The notes: generated by a model from the letters alone, not told the origin. 64,000 nucleotides of DNA from Sebastes aleutianus (GCA_916700875.1 CAKAKS010000068.1:30374028-30438027); one strand, 5' to 3'. Positions 12,731 through 25,685 are shown, counted from the first letter of the stretch. Made by a program: numbers and translations.

Positions 12731-13719
12731 TCATCATGTACATACATACTACATCCTGTTTAGATTCACTTTTCCCATCTGAAATACTGTCCTCTTCAGA
12801 ATTACAAATTTACATTTACCTTACTATTTTTATATTTACTTGTGTTTATATTCCATCCTTATATTTTAATTGCACTATTTAATTTAATTTAATTTTATTT
12901 ATTTTTACATTTACTTGTGTGATTTCCCCTTTAATAGGCTATATACATATTTTATGAGCATTGTTGAAGGAACCTGAGACCAAACATTTTCATTACCAAT
13001 GACTGCTTTGCTGGAATTTACAAATGACAAATAAAGAACCTGGATGACAACATCAGAAATTAGTTAAAAAAAAAAACTTTTAAGAAAACTTTCATTTCTC
13101 CTCAGTGAATATATCTTCCATGATGCCCCTGGTACATAATGTATATGATGAACCTACAGTACACATAAAAAACACTGTACATATTGTAAGTTTGCTCAAA
13201 AAGAAACAAAAGAAAAAATTATTTAAAAAAGATAATCAATTTTATTATTGTAGTTTATTGCACGTGGACTGAATGTAAAAAAAAGAAAGAAAAATGTATA
13301 TATTAAAATCATTGAAACCGTCACTTTCACCATTAGTTTTTAACAGGGTTTCTGGACTCTACATCACTTCTCACACCTCAGTAATTTATCAGAGACATTT
13401 TTCATCCTCCTGGTTGGATTTTCTTTGTTGGGATATCTGTGAACTTTAAATTGAACTGTTTCAAACTGTACTTGAACGCAGCAAAATATGGAAAAAGTGT
13501 TTGGAAACTAGAGAAAAGTTTGAATAGTTTTGTTTCTGTGTGTTGAAGTTGAATGAAATCAGTTGTTTCCATTCAACTGAAGGGAAATTCCCACTAATAA
13601 CAATTTGTAATGCATCTTTGTTTGATCTGTGTGAGCTTAAAATAACTTTGTTTCTGTTGATGTTATTGCTGATAATAAATCCCCCTCTAAAAGTTTATGA
13701 AGAAGTGTGATTTTTATTT

Positions 13720-14660
13720 GTTTGCAGACTTTTATGTATTGTGGATATTTTGGAGGCTGAGCATCCGTTCAGTGTGACTCAGCTTCTTCCATCTCAAAGG
13801 TTTCCTTTTCTATCTGTTCATAATTATCGCCCCTTTGTTCTACCATCCCTTGGATTGGATTTATTGGGTATATGACACCACAAAAACCAAGTCCTGCCAC
13901 AGCAATTTGATAGATGTCAATACGGCCGTATTTCAAAGCAGATTATCTTCTGGGAGACTATAATTAGCAGACAACTGTGGCACAATGCTCCGGACAGAAT
14001 GGAAATGTTTATGAACATGATCACAAGCGGCCACAGATGTTTATGGAGGGATTATTTTTTTTACATACAAACTGTGGTCAGTGCAGTTTATGCATTTATT
14101 TTCAGGAAAAGTGTGCGGATTCGTGGAATCTTAAAGACCTCCCAGAAAAAGGCCTTTACTAATGACTTCCAAATAATAACAAAAATATATAAAATAGATA
14201 TTCAGTATACATTATTGTTAATGACTATTTGTTTGAGCTTACATGGGAAACAGGCTGATTTTATCATAATAGCCAATTTCTTTATATATTTAAGCAAAGT
14301 TTATACTTTTGAAAGTTTTGAAACTTTTTTGTATTGATTAAAAAATAAGTCTATACAAATGTGTAAATAAACAACCATAAAAATGTGCCTTTGTTCTAGA
14401 AATGGCCATCACATAAAGCTCGATAATTATCTGAGTCCATAAAACGCAGCTCTTTTTCCTCGGCCCATCTCTTTTGTGGGCTGTAAACTCGGATCATATG
14501 GGTTCACTATGGGTTGGAAATCAGTCACAGTCTGTCTAACTTAAGTCAAGCAGACAGGGATGATGGGCTTTAGGAAACCATTCATTGCAGACAACATACA
14601 CTTTTCAAGCCCCATTGAAACATTGACCTGCTCAAATGATCAGAGGGCAGAGTATCTGTA
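13720..14660. promoter_or_regulatory. Candidate conserved non-coding elements 3' of pax3
   Basis: There are two unique stretches. 13720-14160 has GTTCATAATTATCGCCCCTT, GGATTGGATTTATTGGG, GACTATAATTAGCAGACAAC and GGAAATGTTTATGAACATG. 14395-14660 has CTCGATAATTATCTGAGTCC, CATAAAACGCAGCTC and CATTGACCTGCTCAAATGATCA-type sites. The frames are incidental. They are called on sequence character only. Confidence 0.35.
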
Positions 14661-14929
14661 GCGGTTACCTCACTGCTCCCTCCTTTTGTCTTTGTTGTTT
14701 TCCCCTTCTTCTTTTATTGTTTTTGTTTCATGTGAACCAACTTATGCTGCTCAAAAAATATATGATTTTTTTATTTATTTTAGTTCTTTTTTTTTTTTCA
14801 AAATAACTTGAACTTAATGCAAAATGAAGTTGGACGAAGCTGAACTCCATGCTTCTGTCTTCATTAGCCTACATTAGGTCTTCCAAGTCTGTGCCTCTTG
14901 TCTTCGTCAAAGAATTCAACGGAAATAAG

Positions 14930-15560
14930 TCTTCTAAGTTATTGTTTTATGCTTGACAATTTGTAGGCTAGACGTGTGTGATTTAAATCTTTGTTCCTCA
15001 CAATGTCACATAAACTAAAAACTTCTAAGCTGTCCCAGAAGTTAGCTAGAAGTTAGTAGCTTGCCAACTTTGATTGTGTTAGCTTTCCGGGTAAAATGCT
15101 TTAGCTACTGTTACCAGAGTTTATACAGTGATGCTACAACAGTATACAGTACAGTATATATGGATGATTAACATTATATGCACTGGCTGGTGTAGTTTTA
15201 TCAAAGAGTATAGAGGCAAATAGACGAAACTCTGTGTTACTCCACCATTTTGGACTGAAAACGCGTATTACATATATAATATTTTATCATTCAAAGTATT
15301 TCTATTCTATTTCATATTCTACCGAAATGACCTGTGTTGGTCATTTCGGTAGAATATGAAATAGAATAGAAATACTTTTGTACAGCACTTTTTAGGAGGA
15401 CGTTTTACTGGCGTCCGGTAGTTGCTTTCAGTCCAAATTGGCGGAAACGTAGCTTTGCTGCTGGGTGCTGATGTTGTCATGGAACAAACAATTGACTTTC
15501 ACTTCTTGGCAATATACGTTCTTTGGTTTTATGGCACAAGTTAACTTGGTAGCTACTAGC
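14930..15560. repeat. Dispersed repeat family D with foldback centre
   Basis: GTTCCTCACAATGTCACATA and CACCATTTTGGACTGAAAACG on the left, and TTTCAGTCCAAATTGGCGG, GCTTTGCTGCTGGGTGCTGA and ATTGACTTTCACTTCTTGGC on the right, match the copy at 11470-11800 on opposite strands. This suggests a head-to-head fusion of two copies. Confidence 0.7.
15293..15378. repeat. Perfect 40-bp inverted repeat with 6-bp loop
   Basis: Arms 15293-15332 and 15339-15378 are perfectly complementary around TGTGTT. They sit inside a larger imperfect inverted structure (about 14930-15560) whose sequence also occurs at 11470-11800. Confidence 0.95.
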
Positions 15561-15569
15561 TATAAAAGC

Positions 15570-17149
15570 TGGAGCCTAAGCCCCCTAGCTTGGGGCATAC
15601 ATGGTCACACCCATTTCATTGTATAAGCATTTATTAATGGGAAATAGTGTGTGGAGAAAACAAGAAATAAATGATTCCTTGTTACCAAGACCAAAGAAAA
15701 AAAAGAAAAAGAAAATAAGCCAGATAAAAATAAATAAGAGTTAAATTAACTAAGTTTTAATGTAGGCTATTTCATCAACTGATTGGTAGTAAAAGCATTA
15801 TTCTCTTTTAACAACAGACTAGAGCTTAAAGAAGTATAAAGCTTTATATTACACTCCATTTTTATTATTTAACTAACAGTATCAATTCTGTTTTTTACTT
15901 TTACAGGCTTTTGTCAGCTTTGAAGCTTCATATGTGCGTCCTTACCATGACTGTGTGCGTACCTGTTTCTGTCATACTGCATGTTTTATGTGCACTTCAT
16001 GCATATAAATCTAAACTGTTTTATATAAAATGTGCATGCGGGTTTCGCCCACATTTCCAGGTTTGTATCTTCAGTGCACATAAGAGCCTGTTTGTTCCCA
16101 TACTGCCTCTGTATGTGTGTGTGCGTGTGTGTTCCTTCATCCCTGCCAGTGTCGAGCCAAGGGCCCATCTGGCTCCTATGAGGGCCGCTGCTTCACGGTG
16201 CCTCAGCCTGATTCATGGGCGCTGGACAGCCTCAGCTGCTATCCCACTTCCACCGTTTTACATCACATACCTCTCCAAAAAACACTCTGCATACCTCCCA
16301 GCTCCCACCGCTCTCCCATCCGACTGACTAGCTCTGCAGAGACGCTATATTTCTCTGAGTAGGTAGAATCCTCTAAGAAATGTTGGCCATCATTTACATC
16401 TGCCTCTGTCAATCTGCTTTACCAAATCCCTTCTTGTTCTTGATCTGGGAGTTACTCCGCAAAGCCATCTTTGTCTTTTCCTCTGCCTTTGCTTTCTCTC
16501 AGGGATTACCAATTTTACCTCAAATGCCACAAGCCCTCCGTACCACGCCCTTATGGAAGGATGTGTGTGCAAATTACAACCAACTTTCCTCTCTGTGTTG
16601 TTTTTCCTTTCTCTTCCTCTTAATTCACTCTGCATCTTAATCACTCACTTTCTTTCTCTTGTCTTTTCAGCTTTCACACTCGCCAACATGACGTAACCAC
16701 AAATACAGGGTTGCCAGTTTGTCCTCAGACTCCCGGCCAAACCCTCGCTGCATTGGCTGTGTAACTCGCAGGCGATGCTGTTGCACAATCTGCACCCAAG
16801 ATGCACTCGTAAAGTCTCAGATATGCACTCACAGGCACTGTCAATCATACAGCAACACCACAGAGCCACTGGAAAGACAAAGGCAAATAAATAGCATGAA
16901 TTATGAATGGATATTGACTACTGGATTGGATTCATGTCATTCATATGACAGTTATGGCCTGTATACCCTGTACAGAGAGGTTTCAACAGCTTTACTTATA
17001 CTATGTGCAATATAATATGCAGTCAACATTTCACTGTTCTGAACTAAAAACACTGCAAGATACATGTTTGTCTCCTTTTTGCTGTATTTCTTTTTACTAC
17101 CTATTTTCTCCTGATGCAATGACCAAATTGTTTAAATGCCAATTTATAT
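15570..17149. other. No gene recognised
   Basis: Unique to mildly repetitive sequence. 16140-16230 (CAGTGTCGAGCCAAGGGCCC, GAGGGCCGCTGCTTCACGG) is the most gene-like by composition. Its frames lack splice context and family resemblance, so no call is made. Confidence 0.4.
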
Positions 17150-17720
17150 TCTTTGGCACAGATTGCCATAGACTGTGTAGAAGAAGTGGACGCATTAATC
17201 CGTGATGTCACCCATTGGTTTGTCGACTGCCGTTTTGAAGCTTTGAGTTCGGCATTTTGGCCATCGCCATCTTGTTTTTTTGCAACCAGAAGTAACACGA
17301 GAGGGTGGAGCTAAGTACAACCGAATGCTGAATAAGACATTTTCAGGCAACCAAAAAGGTTATAATTAACTTTCATGAACTGAAAACACACAAAGTTGTA
17401 AGACAAAAACACGAACAACTCTCAGACCGGACAACGCCATGGTAGCGACCTGTCAATCACAAGGTAGCCATGCCCCTAAAGCATCCCCTGCTTTATGGTC
17501 TATTTGACTCTAAATGGGACCATAATTTACTAAATGAACATCATGCTGTATTTAAGAAGACTTGAAACTAGTGATTGAGACCATAAACTCATGTTTACAA
17601 TGTTTACTGAGGTAATAAATCAAGTGAGGAGTAGGCTCATTTTCTCATAGACTTCTATACAATCAGACTTCTTTTTGCAACCAGAGGAGTCGCCCCCTGC
17701 TGGCTGTTAGAAAGAATTCA
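17150..17720 (+). repeat. Abundant fish dispersed repeat
   Basis: CATAGACTGTGTAGAAGAAG, CATTGGTTTGTCGACTGCCG, GGCATTTTGGCCATCGCCAT and GCAACCAGAGGAGTCGCCCC occur widely in fish genomes. No gene is seen here. Confidence 0.55.
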
Positions 17721-18621
17721 AGTTTAAGGCACTTCAGCATTGGCTTCACTTTTCAGACCCTGGAGTTGCCCACAATTGAGTGAAGCCTTCTTGTTTCTAA
17801 TTTGCCGACTGTTACACGATGGGGGGTTTGTTGTGTGTCTCACATGAGTCACATGGTCTTCTCTCATAAAATTACAATGATGTAAGTCCTGACAAAGACT
17901 GGCATCCACTTCAAACAGGCATTAAAGCCATATTGTCATATGTATATGGACAGATACTTGTCTGAATGAGGTTGCCAGCAATTTAGCAAAACCGACAGGT
18001 CTTTGTTTTGTAGTTTCCTTTATTCTTTCGATGCAGTTTAAGTAGTTCTTTGTCTGCTCGTAGTTACTGTTACTGTTCATGAAATCCCAACAAATCCCAA
18101 ACATAAAATGCATAACTTCCTGTGACCCAGACGCTTTTATATCCAGGAAAGACCTACTAACAGAAACAGACAAACTGGGTACTGAATGGCTATTACCAGT
18201 GGGAGATGGAGTAGAAAAACAGATATGAATTGTTGCTGATTTTCCCTTTAAGCCGAGTGAAAAGTCTGTAAGTAGGAGCCATGGGTAAAGAAGCAAATCC
18301 ACATGAGCAGGGTTTTGCCGACAGATGTCTCTATGTTGGTCCAGATGACTGTCAGGAGAGATTAGAACGAAATAAGCCCTACCAGGAAGTCTGTTTTAAC
18401 TTCTGATGTTTTCAGTGCTTTCTTGTTTTTGCTTGCAATCAATTCTCCAAAACATCACCTAGTCGCATTAAATGTTTGTGGCATGTTATTGTAGCCTATC
18501 ATGATATTAACATTGTTCCTACATTAAGTCAAATGTAGTGCTGCACACAAGAGGCCCTGAAGTCACCGTTTAGTCTCTGAACACTGACACACACACAAAG
18601 GATATGTGATTTTTTTTCTGG

Positions 18622-18845
18622 GTTAAAGGTGCTATTGATAACATTGATAACATTCAGCCACTATAGATGTCGCATTCTCCCTCTCCCGTTGTATTGCAGA
18701 TACAGTCATCGCACAACAAGTCGTTGCCAGGCACTTATCTTATCATGTCAATCTCAGCCATGTAGCTGTTTTCTTCCACATTAACTGACGACCCAGAGAT
18801 ACCACATGATACCAACGTCATTATACTTAGTAAGTCCTATAAAAG
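18622..18845 (+). repeat. Dispersed repeat family C, copy 2
   Basis: GATAACATTCAGCCACTA, GTTGCCAGGCACTTA and ACTGACGACCCAGAGATACC match the reverse complement of 830-1015, giving an inverted pair 18 kb apart. Confidence 0.7.
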
Positions 18846-18849
18846 CATT

Positions 18850-21264
18850 TCCAGCACACAGCTGAAGAGCAGCACAGCGCTCACATTGATGCAGTCACTT
18901 TGCTTTTGTTTTGCTAGCCGTCATTTCCTACAAATTCCTGTCTGACTTCATTCCTCCAGCCCCTTGCCTTTCTCTCTGATCTGCATCACCGTCAGCCAGT
19001 TGTCTGTTGCCTTTATAGCGAGCTGGAACTTACACACTGTAGGCTATATTGCTTCCGCTGACTCACAAAAACACTGTACATATTGTTGTCTGCAATCCCC
19101 TCGATCATGTAATGTCTCACTCATCATGTGATTCCATAAAAACTGAATCGAGTCAGTCCTGCTGTTCGGTTGGTATTTTTTTCTCGGCTCCACTGTTGTC
19201 AAAACAGTCTCTTGGCTGCCGTGGATTACCCATGATACTCCACACAAAATCTGTTATTTGAGTATCAAACACTCACCCAGTGTTGGCTTGAATGGCGGTA
19301 ACAGGTCGGTAGTTTCCTCGTTCACATGGAGCAGCAGCTGTGGTCAGCTTGGACTCAGGTCTTGGCAACTGACTCCAAGGTTTCCTGATGGAAAAAAGGT
19401 ATCAAAACATGTTTAGAAAATTGTCAAACTATTTCTACATTATGAACCGCTTTTGAGCTGTCCATCCATGTGCAGTTTGTTCCAAACACTCAGTTTTACC
19501 AAAGTATTTACAGCTTACAGCAGAACTCTGAGAATCCATGAGAGCAGCAGTGCAACAAGGAAGTTATGCATTTAAAGTTGCTATAATTCTTATAGTAAAA
19601 GAATCATTCAAATTTTCAGTCTATTCACTTTCTTGCCATGTGTTAGACGAGAAGATTGATACCTCACATACTAAGCTAAGTGAGAGTGAATATAGAGTGC
19701 TACAGGAATGAGTCCTAAAACCCAGAAATGAGTTAGCATTGTAGCACTTCCGGTTCCCTCGTCTGGAAGTCAATGGGTTTTTTGAATTTTTTTTTTTTAG
19801 TTTGCCTGAAATAAGGTCTGTGGTTAACACATGATTAAGAGATTTTAACGTTTTGTTCAACAATATGTCAGTAAAAATCCCACTCGTGAATTTTGAAGCT
19901 TTTTATGTGTCTTAAAAAAGGCGGTTGCTAACAAGCGGATAAATGAGACTACTAAACGTCATCACGCCGACTCGTCGCCTTTACAGCCTCGTTGTTTATA
20001 CTCGCGTTCATGCAACCGTGGTGTAGTTTGTTTATAGCCTAACGTTAGCTTTTTACTTCTGGCGATTGCATTCACCTTTCAAAAATCATAAAGGTGGTGT
20101 TCATTTGTGGAGATTATCTTGTAGTATCTAGTAGTATCATAAACGTGTGTTTGTCACAGAGTTTATTTTCTCCAATAATCCAAAAGCCAATGGAAAAATC
20201 TCATTGTTCTTTCGTCAATGGAACCAGGGCGATGCTAACTTCCTGGTTGGCCTACAAAAATATGTCATCCCTGCAGCACTCTATACGCTTACCAGCACCT
20301 CTAAAGTAATTAACACATTATATCTTGTTTGTTTAAGCTCTACAGACTGTACAACATCTGCCCAGCACCAAACAGCAGACGGACAACGTTAGTGACTAGC
20401 TGGTGAATACCCTATATTAGCATTTAGCAGCTAAAGAAAGCAAAAATTAAGCAATAAATGAGAGTGAACATACTTGTACATTGGACATACTTCCAGCAGG
20501 TGGCCAGAAACACGACTCCAAATGAATACTAACGTTGCCCCATATTTGCTGGTCGTGTCTAGAAGGTAACCTGCAAATTGCAAATTTTGATCTGAAATCT
20601 GCAAAAACTTGCAAAAACTCTCACGAGACTCGCTGTCCGATGACCTATCCTAACCTTAACTAATTGAGATCAATGCCTAACCTTAATCATCGAGTGAGAG
20701 TTTCCCCAATTTGCTGGTTCCCCTCCAGACACGATCATAACTGCTGGATGTTAAATAGGTCTAAGCAACTATCTGCTAACAAGTTCACAAACTTAAAAGG
20801 TTACAGTTGTGTTTTCAGCTTGTTTACGCTGCCCCCAAGTAGGCTAAAAGTCAGCTAATAAACATTTAAAGGCTTAATTCAATATTCAGAGCATATCTAT
20901 TGCGTTTACACAATATTTTTTCTGGCGACTGGGTTGCTGGTTAACAATTTTCCCACACACAGGATACAATATTTCTCTTTGTGCTTCTTTTAGTTAAAAT
21001 GAAATAGATCATGATAATGAAGTTTTATTGATTCCCACAGGGGAACTGCAGCAGTAAAGCAATAAATATATCCTAATTGGATGTTAATAATTCCAGTAAA
21101 AGTCTGGAAAAAGAACAAGAAAGAACCAAATTTGTGTAGACGGCTTTCACATGACAGAAGAGATATATTGTGTAGACAGAGACAAGACATGAATATTTAA
21201 CAAATGAGAGCGTGTGTGTGTCACTTTACAGTTGTGTATCATCTGTTGGCTGTCTGCCAGTCTC
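18850..21264. other. No gene recognised; old repeats
   Basis: 19620-19860 resembles a common fish repeat (CATGTGTTAGACGAGAAGAT, TAGCACTTCCGGTTCC, GGAAGTCAATGGG). 20530-20745 holds an imperfect inverted element (CCCATATTTGCTGGTCGTGT, CCTAACCTTAACTAATTGAG, CCCCAATTTGCTGGTT). The remaining stretches show nothing. Confidence 0.45.
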
Positions 21265-21287
21265 TCACACACACACACACACACACG
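21265..21287. repeat. (CA)n microsatellite
   Basis: A short pure CA run. A similar run lies near 23322-23342. Confidence 0.9.
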
Positions 21288-21693
21288 GATCCTTCATCCT
21301 CCTCTGTCTGTTCCTGTCACCCCCCTCCTCCTGCTCAGATGCCCTCCCTCTCTCCTCCGTCGATGTGTTTTTCCGTCTGGAGGTCCAGAGGTTAAGTTGT
21401 CCCCAGCATGTGTTAGTGCTCAGGTCAGCAGCAGCCAGGACCTGTGATGACAGAGTGTGTGAACGCTGGGGAGTGTCAGGGGTTAAGTGTGTGTACAGGG
21501 GTTGCATGGCAGGCTCGGGTATGTAGGAGACACCCCGAAACACTTCCTTCCACCTGGTTACCTCCTGGGGAGAAAGAAGCGGACTGATCGGATACATACT
21601 TATAGTTATACAGCGGTGCTGCAATGTATATTAATAACAAGGCAAACACTGAAATAAAAAACAAACAAACATAGGCAGCACAACGTGCAATAA

Positions 21694-22080
21694 CAACGCC
21701 TTCCTTGGTTTTGGCGTGTCATTTGTAGCCTACGCCATGTAGTCTGCACTGACCACAATGTAAACGCATCCGCGTAAATATGCCATGCATTTTTAGTGAC
21801 ATGCTTGATGTGTTTTCCGTAGTTATTTACGTTGTTTCCGTATGTATTTTACTTACTTATTTTAAGCCCAACCGTGACGTTTTTCCTAAATCTAACTAAG
21901 TGTTTTTGTTGCCTCAACTTAACTGTGGATGTTACCGAAGTTTTGTTGCATGGCGTACAAAAGACACGCGAAAAGAGGCGTACAAAGGACGCACGAAAAG
22001 CCTAAAATTCGTCCTCATGACACGCAGAAGGTCTGTGTAATGTTGTGCTGTTTGTACACCTTCCCGTGAGACCAGGGTGT
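21694..22080 (-). repeat. Dispersed repeat family A, copy 1 (inverted)
   Basis: Read on the minus strand it starts CCTGGTCTCACGGGAAGGTG and runs through AAACACTTAGTTAGATTTAG and GTCACGGTTGGGCTTAAAAT, matching copy 2. The pair is separated by only about 90 bp and could form a hairpin. Confidence 0.7.
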
Positions 22081-22167
22081 ACATTTTCATCTTTACAAAC
22101 ACTAGTTTTAAGTCCAAACATGAAGTTTTTTCCTAAACCTATCTTTTTGTTGCCTAAACCTAAAGCA

Positions 22168-22668
22168 ACCTGGTCTCACAGGAAGGCGTATTAAATACCA
22201 CAACATTACACAGACATTCCGCGTATCATGAGTATGCATTTTAACGTAAACGCCAAATGTCCGCGGTTTAGGCAAGAAAACCACTTAGTTAGGGTAAGGA
22301 AAAATGTCATGGTTGGGCTTAAAATAGGTAGGTAAACTAAGTAAAACACGTACGGAAACAACTACGGAAAACACATCACAAACGTCAATTAAAAACGTGA
22401 CAATCGTCACAATCATCACTAACGTAACTTGCAAAACAACCAGTCAACAGCGGTCAACAACAGTATTGAACATGATTTTCCTGGTTAAAAGTCCACTAAA
22501 AGCAGTTGTTTGCTTAAACTACGTCACAAAGTCTTACTGTAGCATTTATATGCATTTATACATGACGTACAAATGACACGCGTAAATCAAGAAAGATGTA
22601 TTTATTGCACGTTAAACACCTTATGTATTATCATGGCATTTATGCGCCCTTTCCTGCGAACGGGCTGA
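22168..22668 (+). repeat. Dispersed repeat family A, copy 2 (complete)
   Basis: The termini are CCTGGTCTCACAGGAAGGCG and CTTTCCTGCGAACGGGCTG, imperfect inverted repeats sharing CAGGAA-GGCG. It includes CACTTAGTTAGGGTAAGG and CATGGTTGGGCTTAAAATAG. It lies head to head with copy 1. Confidence 0.7.
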
Positions 22669-23034
22669 CCTAAAGTGACGCCAAGGGGCTTGACAAATTA
22701 GCCGTATGTTACGAGTTAGGATGAGAACATGTTACAGTTACAGCGTTACACTACACACCAAGAAATAGACTGGACTCGTGGTTGCTGTCACTGTAAGAGA
22801 GGGAAATAATACTTTCTAAATAAACATTTTGTTTCTCAACCTCACAACAGTATTGCATGTTTAGATATTGGTCAGCCAGCTATGGTTGGTTTGGTTACAA
22901 GTAGACCATGGCTTAGGCTGAGTCACATTTTCTCTGCAAATTTAATAAAAGATGTTTACTACAAATTTATCACATGATAATGGGTCATTTCAAAAGTGTA
23001 TGCATCCATTCATTCTTTATTTAACTGCTCGTTC

Positions 23035-23225
23035 TGTTCACGAACACATTCACATTCATCTTTAAGGAGTTTCCATGTTACGCACAGCATCCTGCATGTC
23101 TTTGGACTGTAGAAGGAAACCAGAACATCTGCATGGGATAAACCCTCACAGACACGGGGAGAACATGCAAACACCAGCCGGCTGGTCATCCGATTCAAAC
23201 TGAAAACCTACTGTGCCAACCACAC
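23035..23225 (-). repeat. Abundant vertebrate dispersed repeat fragment
   Basis: ATCCTGCATGTCTTTGGACT, AGAAGGAAACCAGAA and GACACGGGGAGAACATGCAA, followed by GATTCAAACTGAAAACC, are the signature of a widespread fish repeat. Only a fragment remains. Confidence 0.65.
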
Positions 23226-23977
23226 TCTCTAAATACATCACTATTTTTGCGTTATCTACTGAGTGCTCTCAAACAAATAGCCGCAGCACACATGGTAGAG
23301 ATGTAGACAATCAGAAAGGGTTCACACACACACACACACACACGCACATTTAACATAGTGAGAATGACAGAAGCAGCTGCTGGCGTGATCTGGAGGTCAT
23401 GTTAGATCACAACACTGAGGAAAAAAACAAATTCTTTAACCCAGGGGGTTGTCTAAGATGTGAGTTACTGGATCACATGGTTATACAATGTGTGTGTCTG
23501 TCTGAGAACGACAGAGACAGAGAGTGACTTACTGTGTATGTGGGGTTTTACATTAGAAATGTTTTTACTTCTTTCATTTTATTACATTTATTTTACGCAA
23601 GCGCAGCGGGATTATATTTGTCTCAGCAGCGGGAGAGTCTTTAAAAGCATCACCTCACACTATGCAGAACATTTAATTAATTAACATCTTGATAAATAAC
23701 TGCAGCAAAGAGCCAACAATCCAACTCCTCTGGATTTCACACAGATGTGGACGTTGAGCCAAAAGACAAATGAGGGATGTACATACAATACATACATACA
23801 AGGAATTTGCCTCCAGTTTTATGCATCTCTCTCAATGTACGTACACAGAAATAGAAACAACAGCTAGGGAATAGAACAATAAAGCTGGACAAATAAAGGT
23901 GAGGAATAGACAGGACTGATATGTGAACAAGTAGTGATAGGTGTATATATGAATATTACATAAATATATATAAAAAC

Positions 23978-24641
23978 TAGGGCTGTCAATCGATTAAAAT
24001 ATTGAATCGCAAATTAATCAGACATTTTTTATCTGCTCAAAATGTACCTTAAAGGGAGATTTGTCAAGTATTTAATACTCTTATCAACATGGGAGTGGGG
24101 AAATATGCTGCTTTATGCAGTTGTTTGTATATATTTATTATTGGAAATCAATAAACAACACAAAGACAATGACAAATATTGTCCAGAAACCCTCACAGGT
24201 ACTGCATTTAGCATAAAAAATATGATCAAATCATAACATGTCAAACTGCAGCCCAACAGGCAACAACAGCCGTCAGTGTGTCAGTGTGCTGACTTGACTG
24301 TGACTTGCCCCAAACTGCATGTGATTATCATAAAGTGGGCATGTCTGTAAAGGGGAGACTCGTGGGTACCCATAGAACCTGTTTTCATTCACATATCTTG
24401 AGGTCAGAGGTCAAGGGACCCCTTTGAAGATGGCCATGCCAGTTTTTCCTCACCAAAATTGAGCGTAAATTTGGAGCGTTATTTAACCTCCTTCGCGACA
24501 AGCTAGTATGACATAGTTGGTACCGATGGATTCATTAGGTTTTCTAGTTTGATACCAGTATCTTCACTCTAGTTTTAAAAAATTAAATTAGATGCGTTAA
24601 AACAAATTTGCGTTATTATCACGGTAACTTTGACAGCCCTT
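23978..24641 (-). mobile_element. hAT-like MITE (TAGGGCTGTCAA family), fullest copy
   Basis: The left end is TAGGGCTGTCAATCGATT and the right end CTTTGACAGCCCTT. The flanking 8-mers ATAAAAAC and ATAAAAAG match at seven of eight positions, consistent with an aged hAT target duplication. It is inverted relative to 8054-8738 and 33704-34303 and is 664 bp without coding capacity. Confidence 0.85.
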
Positions 24642-24959
24642 ATAAAAAGCAACAATGACCAACAATAAAATAAGAAGTGAAATAAAACATCTACAAGTCA
24701 AGTGTTCTGTAAGCTGTGTAAATGTGATACTAATTTTACAAATTTATGTACCTAAAACAAAAAAAAACATAAGAAAAAACAAACATTGAATCAAACATTT
24801 ATCGTTGAAGACATTCACAAGGCTAACAAGCCCACCTGGCCAACGCCAGAGGCTTATGTTTGTGTTTTTTTCATTTAGAAAAAAATATTATTATTTATTT
24901 AATTTGGATTTATTTGAATAAAGCTGTGTGTGTGTGGAGCAAAAAGACCTGCTGCCAGG

Positions 24960-25180
24960 CGAGGGTCCGACAATCCCAAAAATCTGTCATTATCAGAGGC
25001 AGGCGGTATGAAATACCATTAAAATAGTTCCATTTAACTACACTCTGGGGTGTATTAAAGAAATAATAGCCTTTTCAGTGCACGGGAGGGTTCATTAATA
25101 AAAGTAATGTCTATGCGTTGGAATTCTGCAGGTGTGATTTGTCTTCATCTTTAATGGTGCGGACTGATTAAGAAAGCAAA

Positions 25181-25220
<40 letters not shown>

Positions 25221-25540
25221 CCAAATGTACCTACATGTTCACATCTGTACGCCAACGTGTGTGTATCCGCAGGTGATTAGAGTGCTTGTACTTTTTCCAG
25301 AGTGTGTTGTCGGTGTGTGTGTGTGTGTCTCGGTGTCCCCTCATTGGCTGAATTATTCAGACTTAGCAAACAGAGCTGACAAGACTATGAGTGATCCTTG
25401 ACGTTGTTATTGACTTAGACTTTATTTATAGAGTGTGTGGTCCCGCTGCACGAGCTGCACACAGCGCCGCGCCCCACCCCTCGCCGAGGCCTGCGAGCAG
25501 ACACGATTAATCAGAAGAATGTTATAATTAGGCTTAATAC
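24960..25540. promoter_or_regulatory. Candidate conserved non-coding elements 3' of pax3
   Basis: Unique islands flank the (TG)n tract. On one side are CATTTAACTACACTCTGGGG, GTTCATTAATAAAAGTAATG and TCATCTTTAATGGTGCGGAC. On the other are TCATTGGCTGAATTATTCAG, GACTTTATTTATAGAG, GACACGATTAATCAGAAG and GTTATAATTAGGCTTAATAC. Clustered homeodomain cores in unique sequence suggest regulatory DNA. It is inference only. Confidence 0.35.
25183..25220. repeat. (TG)n microsatellite
   Basis: A pure TG run of about 38 bp lying between two enhancer-like islands. Confidence 0.95.
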
Positions 25541-25632
25541 CCTCAGGCTGCATGAACACACACACAGAAACAACACTATATGTGAACATAATGTATGAAT
25601 GCATGTGGTGCACAAACACACACAGAGTGGGC

Positions 25633-25636
<4 letters not shown>

Positions 25637-25679
<43 letters not shown>

Positions 25680-25685
25680 GTGTGT
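25637..25685. repeat. (TG)n microsatellite
   Basis: A nearly pure TG run of about 49 bp with one CG interruption near its end. A second run lies at 25183-25220. Confidence 0.95.

Noticed and set aside
12341..12763. 140-residue Tyr/Ile-rich frame
   Set aside because: The frame follows a (TA)n-containing minisatellite with no start context or domain.
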